A stretch of 13,359 nt of DNA from Acidobacteriota bacterium. Its GTDB lineage: Bacteria > Acidobacteriota > Thermoanaerobaculia > Multivoradales > JAHEKO01. Made by a program: the position numbers and the translations under genes. The notes below the pieces were generated by a model that did not search any database, was not told the origin of the DNA, and was given only the letters and a program-made list of their open reading frames with translations. Location of the stretch: the NCBI GenBank assembly GCA_024638355.1, contig JAHEKO010000021.1, positions 1-13,359 on the forward strand, in the 5' to 3' direction. Each line of letters starts with the position of its first letter. Position 1 is the stretch's first letter. Positions 1-5,743 of the stretch are shown one piece after another.

Positions 1-260
1 CGCGACCTCGAGTTCTAGCGGCCCGGATCGCCGCCGGTACCGGCGCTCGAATCAGATCCTTGAACTGAACTCAGATTCTTGGGTGCGGATGCGTGGATCC
101 CGCCGCCACCGAAAAGTCGCCCCACCCAGCTAAACCATTCATCGAGAGAGACTTACTCGACCACAGCCGAAGCCCGGCGGTACTGGTATCTCTCTTGCTT
201 CTCAGGTAGCCGAACCCGACTCCTCTCGCAGGTGGATACAGGGTTCACCATTTGCGGCGG
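1..260. other. Leading stretch without a recognisable gene
   Basis: No reading frame here looks like a real protein. Frame 1 of the + strand stops at once (TAG at 16-18), so the last few codons of a rightward gene could enter from the left edge. Too little is visible to call it. Other open frames run across the terminator that follows, and their third codon positions lack the strong G/C preference of the genes further right. The presence of a rightward intrinsic terminator at 261-313 suggests that rightward transcription does enter from upstream. I found no convincing -35/-10 pair in this stretch. Confidence 0.5.
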
Positions 261-313
261 GGCGCAGGGTGCGGGATCGCTGAAAAGCAGCTCTCGTGTC
301 CTGCGCCTTTTTT
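261..313 (+). terminator. Strong intrinsic (Rho-independent) terminator
   Basis: GGCGCAGG (261-268) pairs perfectly with CCTGCGCC (300-307) and is followed immediately by six T (308-313). The stem continues inward: G-U, U-G and G-U pairs (269-271 with 297-299), then five more pairs (272-276 with 292-296). After a two-base bulge, GCTG (279-282) pairs with CAGC (288-291) around an AAAAG loop. About 20 pairs followed by a U-tract is a textbook intrinsic terminator. It works rightward only, since there is no matching A-tract on the left. It either ends a gene lying left of the window or acts as an attenuator in the leader of the CHAT operon. Its position also argues against any CHAT protein start upstream of it. 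Confidence 0.8.
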
Positions 314-316
314 CTG

Positions 317-341
317 TCTGGTCCTGCCGGCCAGCACCAGA
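317..341. promoter_or_regulatory. 25-bp dyad, possible operator or second hairpin
   Basis: TCTGGT (317-322) and ACCAGA (336-341) form a perfect inverted repeat. Inside it, after one mismatch, CTG (324-326) pairs with CAG (332-334) around CCGGC. It begins four bases after the U-tract of the terminator and lies about 115 bases before the CHAT gene start. It could be a repressor or activator site, or an RNA hairpin in the leader. I see no convincing sigma-70 hexamers beside it, so the regulatory role is inferred from symmetry and position alone. Confidence 0.35.
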
Positions 342-455
342 CCCACGTGGAATGTATTGCCGGCGAACCATTCGGTCATGGGATCGCGCTGTTCGGGAAT
401 TCGAGCTCGGGGTCCGTCTCAACAGGCGAATCCGGTCAATAGCCTTGCAGGATCC

Positions 456-3400
456 GTGAAAACCGCAGATCTGGCGCGACAGAGCTCCACGTGCGCTGCC
501 GTTGTTCTGGCGCTTGCTGCCACGGGGTGTGATTCACACCAGACCAAGACTGCACGGATCGCTTCAGCCGTCGGCAAGCACCGACCCATCGAGGCACGGC
601 TTTCTCACTTCGCTTCGTACTCCTCCTGTTCGCCAGGAAGCTGGCAGGAAGGCGGCGTGTCCTCCGACTGTAAGCTTCCCGACCGCTTCGCTGAGTCCAG
701 ACGCGCCAGGCTGCTGACGGAAGCCAGGGTCCTCAGATCCAAAACGACTCAGGACAGCGACTACCACCACGCTATGGCGCTGTGGCAGCTCCTCATGGGC
801 GACCCGGCGAAGGCGGTCGATTACCTTTCGCGGGCGGCCGAGCTGTCCTCGGCTGCTGCCCTCCTGAACGACCTGGCGGCCGCCCACGTCGAGCTGGCGG
901 AAGCCGCAGCTGAGCCTGCAAATCTCGTCAAGGCTCTCGAGGTGCTCGAGACCGCGCTTCAGGCCGGCGACACCGCGCACGCTGCACCCCTACTGTTCAA
1001 CCGAGCTCTGGTCCTGGAAAAGCTCGGGCTGCTCGAAGCCGCCGGCGATGCCTGGCGGCTCTATCGACAGACCGAGCTCGACCGGCACTGGCGGGCCGAC
1101 GCGGCGGCGCGGATACTCTCGATCGAGAGGCGACTCGAAGGCGGACGTCCGCCCGACGCTCTGGTGGCTCGGATCATCACGGGCGAATGGAGGCCGCCGG
1201 CCAGGTTCGACGGTGGTGTTCTTCGAGAGCTGATCCTGTCTCCGCTGCTCCGCTCCTGGAGCGAGGCCGTGGCTCAGGGCAGGACAGAGCTTGCGCAAGG
1301 CATCGTCGGTCACTGGCTCGCTCTCGGACGGAGTCTCGTCGCGGCCGGGGGCGACGCGACCGTATTGGATCTGGCGAGAACCATCACCGAGCGCCCGCTT
1401 CGGTGGGCTCCGATCGCCGACCGCTATCTGCTTTTCGCTCGCGCTCGGGAGCTTGAAGCCGCCGGGCGGTCCCAGGAGTCGCGGTCGATCCTCGAACGGC
1501 TTCTCTCCCAGGCTGAGGTGGAGCCTGCTATCCGACATTGGAGCGCCCTTGCGCTTGCTGGAGTTCATCTGAGCGGCACCGACTTCGAGGAAACCGAGCG
1601 ACTCCTTCGAGTCACACTCGCGGGCACCGATCCCGAGCGGTACCCCGCAATTCTCGCGAAAGCGCATTGGTACCGCGGACTTGCACGAGCCCGGCAAGGC
1701 CGGTATCAGCTCGCACTCGATTCCTTCGCCAGCGCTGAGGCTCTGTACTCCGCAATCGGCGAAGGCGTGAATCAGGCCAGCATCTGGATGATGCAGGCGG
1801 ATCTGTTGCGGATCCTCGGAGCCCATCAGGAGGCTTGGCGCAGACGAGCAGCTGTGCTGCTCACGCTCGGCGCACGCCCGGCCTCGAAGTTCCTACACAA
1901 TCAGCTATGGGAGGCGGGAGTGGCTGCGGCTCAAATGGGTCTTCCCAGGGCAGCGCTGGTGTTGAACCGCGAAGATCTTCGAGCCACCGAATCCCTCGCC
2001 AAGCCGCTCCTCGAGGCAGAGGCTCTCTATCGGCTGGCGGACACCCTGCGACAGCTGGGTCTCCGCGACGAGGCCTCATCCTCACTCGAGCGCGCGAGAG
2101 CGGCTAACGGGAGGATCGTCGATCGCGGAGCGCGCCTCAAGAGCGCGTCGAGCATACTGGCCGCCGAAGCTCGGCTGATCGCCGAGTCTCATCCAGTGAG
2201 AGCCGTGGCGAAGCTCCAGCAATCCATCGCCTACCTAGACGCGACACGCCAGGACCTTTTCCTGCCGGAGACCCTCTCGGCCCGAGCAGCCCTTCATGCC
2301 GAGCTCGCTCGCCCGGAAGCAGGCCTCGAAGATCTCTACAAGGCCACGACCCTCCTCGAGCAGCAGCGGCAGGTCCTGGCGGAACAGCGCCTGCGGAGCG
2401 AGTTTCTCGAAGTGTCTCAGCATCTGTTCGATCCCCTCGTCTCACAGCTCGCTCTGGAGCGAGACGACCAGAGGAGTGCTCTGAGAGAGCTCGAGCGCGC
2501 GCGAAGCATGGAATCGGCAGACCCGGCCACCGAAGGCGCGCCGGTCGAGACTCTGGAACGAATCCTGCCGCCAAACATGTCCGTGCTGACCTACTTCGTC
2601 ACCCGCTCCTCCGTGATCACGTGGAGAATCCGTCGAGGCGAGGTCGAGAGAGTCGGCGAAGTCCTGTCAGCAGGGCCAATCGAGCGAGCCGTCAGAGAGC
2701 TCTCCCGCGGAATCCGTGAAGAGTTGCCGCTCGCCTCCTTGAAGGGACCCGCGACCCTGCTCTTCGACTTTCTGATCAGACCGGCGCTCAACGACCTCGA
2801 GCCGAGCTCGACTCTGGTCCTCGTCCCCGACCGCTTTCTCCAGAACCTTCCGTTCTCCGCCCTCTGGAACTCTTCGGCCGGCTCTTTCCTGGTCGAACAG
2901 CATGCTCACAGCGTCGCGCCAAGTCTCCGATGGGTGGCTAGGTCCCTCCGTCGGGGGCTGCGACCGACCGACCGAGCCACGCCGGCGCTCCTCATTACGG
3001 ATCCCTCGATAGGAATCGGGGAGTCCGGCCCCCTCGGTCGCCTGCCTGGCGCAAGACGAACCGGCATCGCCCTGGCCGATTGGTACGAGGGCGCCATTCA
3101 CCTTACCGGAAAGGCGGCGAGCCTCAGTGGCTTCGCCAGCCAGCTCGCAGGCAAGAGGATGTTGCACCTGGCAGTCCACGCCGTGGACCATGGGGTCAGG
3201 TGGCCGGACCCCTATTTTGTTCTGGCCCATGACGAGCTTGGCGAGCAGCACGTGGCGGTGGCCGACCTCGACCTGGAGAGTTCGAGCTTGGATCTCGTCC
3301 TGCTCGCCGCTTGCAGCTCCAGCACCGCCTCGGATCTCCGCAGCAGGACAATGACCGGACTCGCCCGCCAGGTAGGGGGTGGCGGTGCTCGTTCCGTGGT

Positions 3401-3572
3401 CGGTGCTCTGTGGCCCATCGACGACGAGGGTGCCGCCAAGCTCTTTCTTCACCTACATCGCGAGCTGATCTCAGGAGTTGACCTTGTTGAAGCCGTGAGG
3501 AGGGCTCAGATCAGCCAGTTCCGCTCAGGGCGACCGCCCCGTGATTGGGCAGCGCTCCAACTCATCCTGTAA
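456..3572 (+). CDS. TPR-repeat CHAT-domain (caspase-like) lipoprotein
   Basis: This is a 1038-residue protein from the GTG at 456. CHAT domains are caspase-like cysteine peptidases that usually cleave a partner protein when triggered. The domain fills roughly residues 708-1038. The probable catalytic pair is intact: His908 in HLAVHA and Cys953 in LLAACSSS. Residues of about 100 to 650 are alpha-helical and TPR-like, with the clearest unit around 398-431 (WYRGLARARQGRYQLALDSF), a likely sensing or docking surface. The N-terminus reads as a lipoprotein signal: Lys2 and Arg8, then a hydrophobic run ending ATG-Cys25, with Asp next. This predicts an anchored, extracytoplasmic protein. The frame stays open upstream to an ATG at 252, but that start falls before the terminator hairpin and would bury the signal, so GTG 456 with AGGA at 449-452 is preferred. 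The gene is first in a three-gene operon, 17 bases before the next. Substrate and trigger are unknown. The CHAT call is firm; the start and lipidation are moderately sure. Confidence 0.88.
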   Translation: MKTADLARQSSTCAAVVLALAATGCDSHQTKTARIASAVGKHRPIEARLSHFASYSSCSPGSWQEGGVSSDCKLPDRFAESRRARLLTEARVLRSKTTQDSDYHHAMALWQLLMGDPAKAVDYLSRAAELSSAAALLNDLAAAHVELAEAAAEPANLVKALEVLETALQAGDTAHAAPLLFNRALVLEKLGLLEAAGDAWRLYRQTELDRHWRADAAARILSIERRLEGGRPPDALVARIITGEWRPPARFDGGVLRELILSPLLRSWSEAVAQGRTELAQGIVGHWLALGRSLVAAGGDATVLDLARTITERPLRWAPIADRYLLFARARELEAAGRSQESRSILERLLSQAEVEPAIRHWSALALAGVHLSGTDFEETERLLRVTLAGTDPERYPAILAKAHWYRGLARARQGRYQLALDSFASAEALYSAIGEGVNQASIWMMQADLLRILGAHQEAWRRRAAVLLTLGARPASKFLHNQLWEAGVAAAQMGLPRAALVLNREDLRATESLAKPLLEAEALYRLADTLRQLGLRDEASSSLERARAANGRIVDRGARLKSASSILAAEARLIAESHPVRAVAKLQQSIAYLDATRQDLFLPETLSARAALHAELARPEAGLEDLYKATTLLEQQRQVLAEQRLRSEFLEVSQHLFDPLVSQLALERDDQRSALRELERARSMESADPATEGAPVETLERILPPNMSVLTYFVTRSSVITWRIRRGEVERVGEVLSAGPIERAVRELSRGIREELPLASLKGPATLLFDFLIRPALNDLEPSSTLVLVPDRFLQNLPFSALWNSSAGSFLVEQHAHSVAPSLRWVARSLRRGLRPTDRATPALLITDPSIGIGESGPLGRLPGARRTGIALADWYEGAIHLTGKAASLSGFASQLAGKRMLHLAVHAVDHGVRWPDPYFVLAHDELGEQHVAVADLDLESSSLDLVLLAACSSSTASDLRSRTMTGLARQVGGGGARSVVGALWPIDDEGAAKLFLHLHRELISGVDLVEAVRRAQISQFRSGRPPRDWAALQLIL

Positions 3573-3574
3573 AG

Positions 3575-3582
3575 AAAGGAGA
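3575..3582 (+). promoter_or_regulatory. Ribosome binding site that fixes the GTG start at 3590
   Basis: AAAGGAGA lies in the 17-base gap between the CHAT stop and the next gene, seven bases before GTG 3590. The nearer ATG at 3585 is in another frame. An in-frame ATG at 3545 lies inside the CHAT gene and has no such site. This decides the start of the second gene. Confidence 0.75.
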
Positions 3583-3589
3583 CCATGCA

Positions 3590-4636
3590 GTGGCAACTCT
3601 CACGATCAGATTCACCGGACTCTGCCTGTTCGTCCCAGACAAGCCGTGGTCCGAGCAACCAGCCAGGTGCTGCGTCCTGCTCCCGGACCTCCGCGGCCCC
3701 GAGTCGAAGAAATCCCTCGAGAACCTCTTCACGCTCGATCCACACTTTGGCTTCTTGAGGCGAGACACACGCAGCGGCATGCAGGATGACGGCTTGCCCA
3801 GCGTGCCGAAGAGCACCGAGGTTATCTATCTGCAGCGAAAGAGAGTCTGGATCGAGCGCTCACCCGACTCACGGTCCCCGCTCGATCTGAAGCTCGATGC
3901 TGCGCTCGCCGCCTCCGAGCAAATCGTCTTCGAAACCCTGCAGAGCCGCGATGACATGGCGCTCTTGGCCAACTTTGAGAAGATCTGTCCAGGCCTCGGA
4001 AGCGTCGCTCCCAGCAATCTCGGCGTCTCGAATGTCCCGAATGCCGTCTGGGCGCAGATTCTCGTCGATACCGGCAGGCTACGGGCCGGCAAGCTCGGCA
4101 ACACGCTCTGGCAGATTCCCGGCAGCCTAAGGAACGATGGCAAGTCGATCATCCAGCCCTTGGCCACGGAGGTGCACTGGACGCTGCCCGATCTGAATAG
4201 CGCTGTCATTCATCTGGTCGACATCGACACCGGCATCGACGAGCCCTATCAGATTGACTTCGAAGACAGCGACTCCGAGGTCGAGCTGACCATCGTCAAC
4301 GTCTGCAAGACAAATCCCCTAGAGTGGGACATCAGCACGAGGCTCGAGGACGATGAGGACTTCGTCTGGCACTACGAACTGCTCGACGACTCCAACAAGC
4401 TCGAGATACTCAGGCGGCTGTTGCGCCCGATCAGCGGTGCCGACACCGCGGATCTCGCGGCCGTTCGCGAGATCTTCGCGAACCTCTCGACTCGTCGCCA
4501 CTCGCTCTCTCTGCCCTACCCAAGGGTGCTTATCGACCCCAACATCGCTCCCTCAGGGGACAACTGCAAGGGAGGCGGGGCCGCCGCCGCCGATCTTGAT
4601 CGGCTGTGGAGTTGGCTAGATGCGCAGAAGAGCTAG
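3590..4636 (+). CDS. Conserved-looking hypothetical protein, middle gene of CHAT operon
   Basis: I do not recognise a family for this 348-residue protein. It begins (V/M)ATLTIRFTGLCLFVPD, a short beta-strand-like hydrophobic segment that is not a signal peptide: no basic n-region, and proline and aspartate follow. I see no membrane segments, so it is predicted cytoplasmic. The middle (about residues 195-245) is acidic and beta-rich, with many Asp and Glu in short runs such as DSDSEVE. The end has a glycine/alanine patch (CKGGGAAAADL) and a final helix. Codon use follows its neighbours and the reading frame is intact, so it looks like a maintained gene. It sits 17 bases after the CHAT gene and overlaps the metalloprotease gene by 17 bases, so co-expression is likely. 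By position it could be a substrate, inhibitor or partner of either protease; the sequence does not say which. Confidence 0.8.
   Translation: MATLTIRFTGLCLFVPDKPWSEQPARCCVLLPDLRGPESKKSLENLFTLDPHFGFLRRDTRSGMQDDGLPSVPKSTEVIYLQRKRVWIERSPDSRSPLDLKLDAALAASEQIVFETLQSRDDMALLANFEKICPGLGSVAPSNLGVSNVPNAVWAQILVDTGRLRAGKLGNTLWQIPGSLRNDGKSIIQPLATEVHWTLPDLNSAVIHLVDIDTGIDEPYQIDFEDSDSEVELTIVNVCKTNPLEWDISTRLEDDEDFVWHYELLDDSNKLEILRRLLRPISGADTADLAAVREIFANLSTRRHSLSLPYPRVLIDPNIAPSGDNCKGGGAAAADLDRLWSWLDAQKS
4608..4611 (+). promoter_or_regulatory. Ribosome binding site of the metalloprotease gene
   Basis: GGAG lies eight bases before ATG 4620 and inside the coding sequence of the preceding gene. It supports this start and re-initiation by ribosomes finishing the upstream gene. 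Confidence 0.55.
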
Positions 4637-5699
4637 CCTGCTGCTGACCATTGCTACCATCTGGTGCGGCGGCTCCGTGAACGCCCATCCCCACCCGGAC
4701 GGAGAATCGAGCGAGCCCAGCACCGAGCTGTACGAGTTGCGAGAATCGATCCCGCTCCTCGATCCTCAAGATCTCGAGGGCAGTCTCGCTGACGCCGGTT
4801 TCCGCGTGGTGGCAGCCGGCGACTCCGAAGCATCCGGTCTTTACTGGTTGCAGGCCACCAAGGACGACCAGGATGTGTATGTGCTCAGGGAATCGAGCGG
4901 CCGGACGGTTGCGGCCAGCTGCAAGCTCGATGGGAGTTCCGTCACCGGCACATGCCTGAATCTGGACCAGCCCTCAGAGGAGAGTGTCTTGCGATCCAGA
5001 GACTCGTGCTTCGATGTCCCGATCTGCGGTTGCAGGCCCATTCAACCTCCGATCAGCCACCCGGGACCGCTAGGATGTGCCTGTTCTCCCGAGAGGATCC
5101 GAACTTACTCCGTGCGGCTCGTGGTGACCCCGAAGGCCTGTGCCAGAACGCTCGGAATGGCCTGCGACGATCCCGAGGTGGCAAAGAACAAGATCGTCTC
5201 GCGCATCTCGCCGGCTTTCGCCGAGGCGAATCTCAAGCTCGACGGCGTATGTGCGAGGCTCCAGGCACCTACGACGGCTTCGGTCCTGCTGCTCGAATCG
5301 TTCGACGAGTCGGCGATCGTCTCGGACAAGTGCGCTCTGGTGGGGTTGTCACTCATCGCCGAGGAACTCCAGCCCACGGGCGCGGATGTGACTCTCTATC
5401 TCGTCGCGCACAGCGGCTGGCGAGGCCGCGCGATTCAGGTGCCGGCTACCCCTGGAAGGTGCGCGGGTGCTCTTCTGGAGATCGATCGGCTCCAGTCCGA
5501 ACCACTCCTGTTACTCCACGAGTTCGGACATCTCTTGGGCGCAGGTCACGCGGCGCCCGAGCAGCCTTCAGGTTGCCTGTCCACGTACGACTGGGCCTTC
5601 GCCGAGGCGAGGACGGTAATGGCCAGCGACGTCGGCAGTGAGCCGGTCACCGGGCTGAATGCCTGCGCGATGAACCTCAGTCGGGAGCGATTCTGGTAG
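4620..5699 (+). CDS. Secreted metzincin-type zinc metalloprotease
   Basis: This is a 359-residue predicted endopeptidase. The motif HEFGHLLGAGH (residues 300-310) matches HExxHxxGxxH of metzincins, with zinc ligands His300, His304 and His310 and catalytic Glu301. Met334 in TVMAS is a fitting Met-turn. The N-terminus is a Sec signal peptide: Arg2-4, a hydrophobic stretch, and probable cleavage after VNA at residue 22. Cys16 in that stretch is preceded by Trp, so it is not a lipobox. Mature residues of about 23-160 form a pro- or accessory region, and about 161-359 the catalytic domain, resembling reprolysin-like bacterial proteases. Fourteen cysteines in the mature part suggest disulfides and an extracytoplasmic fold. 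CGC at 136-138, upstream of the catalytic domain, could serve as a zinc-binding switch, but this is speculative. It is the last gene of the CHAT operon and overlaps the gene before it. A zymogen processed by, or acting beside, the CHAT lipoprotein is possible. The protease class is firm; the substrate is unknown. Confidence 0.87.
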   Translation: MRRRASLLLTIATIWCGGSVNAHPHPDGESSEPSTELYELRESIPLLDPQDLEGSLADAGFRVVAAGDSEASGLYWLQATKDDQDVYVLRESSGRTVAASCKLDGSSVTGTCLNLDQPSEESVLRSRDSCFDVPICGCRPIQPPISHPGPLGCACSPERIRTYSVRLVVTPKACARTLGMACDDPEVAKNKIVSRISPAFAEANLKLDGVCARLQAPTTASVLLLESFDESAIVSDKCALVGLSLIAEELQPTGADVTLYLVAHSGWRGRAIQVPATPGRCAGALLEIDRLQSEPLLLLHEFGHLLGAGHAAPEQPSGCLSTYDWAFAEARTVMASDVGSEPVTGLNACAMNLSRERFW

Positions 5700-5743
5700 C
5701 TCGCGGAGGCCAGCTGGGGGCGAGCCTTCCTGCTGGCCGAGCT
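5698..5743. terminator. Shared hairpin between convergent genes
   Basis: GGCCAGC (5708-5714) pairs with GCTGGCC (5732-5738). After a T-T mismatch the stem continues with five more pairs, two of them G-U in the rightward transcript (5716-5720 with 5726-5730), around CGAGC. Outside, AGCTC (5698-5702) pairs with GAGCT (5739-5743) across a five-base bulge. The outer stem includes two bases of the rightward gene's TAG and two of the leftward gene's stop. There is no T-tract on either side, so it is not a classic intrinsic terminator. It may still pause polymerase or protect both mRNA 3' ends. Confidence 0.45.

Noticed and set aside
357..385. TTGCCG as a -35 box for the CHAT operon
   Set aside because: The sequence 17 bases downstream (GGGATC) bears no likeness to a -10 box.
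397..410. GAATTCGAGCTCGG, identical to a stretch of the pUC-type polylinker, near other six-base restriction sites
   Set aside because: The match stops after 14 bases and the flanks do not continue as vector. The neighbouring sequence leads smoothly into a real gene. Most likely chance rather than cloning residue, although a vector screen of 1-455 would settle it.
153..422. Leftward open frame of 89 codons in the leader region
   Set aside because: No ribosome binding site, composition rich in Arg and Ser, and it overlaps the terminator and the dyad.
79..459. Open frame of 126 codons on the + strand ahead of the CHAT gene
   Set aside because: It runs straight through the intrinsic terminator at 261-313, has no ribosome binding site and gives no recognisable protein.
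3585..3587. ATG as start of the gene after CHAT
   Set aside because: It is out of frame with the 348-residue coding sequence and only two bases from the end of the Shine-Dalgarno. GTG 3590 has correct frame and spacing.
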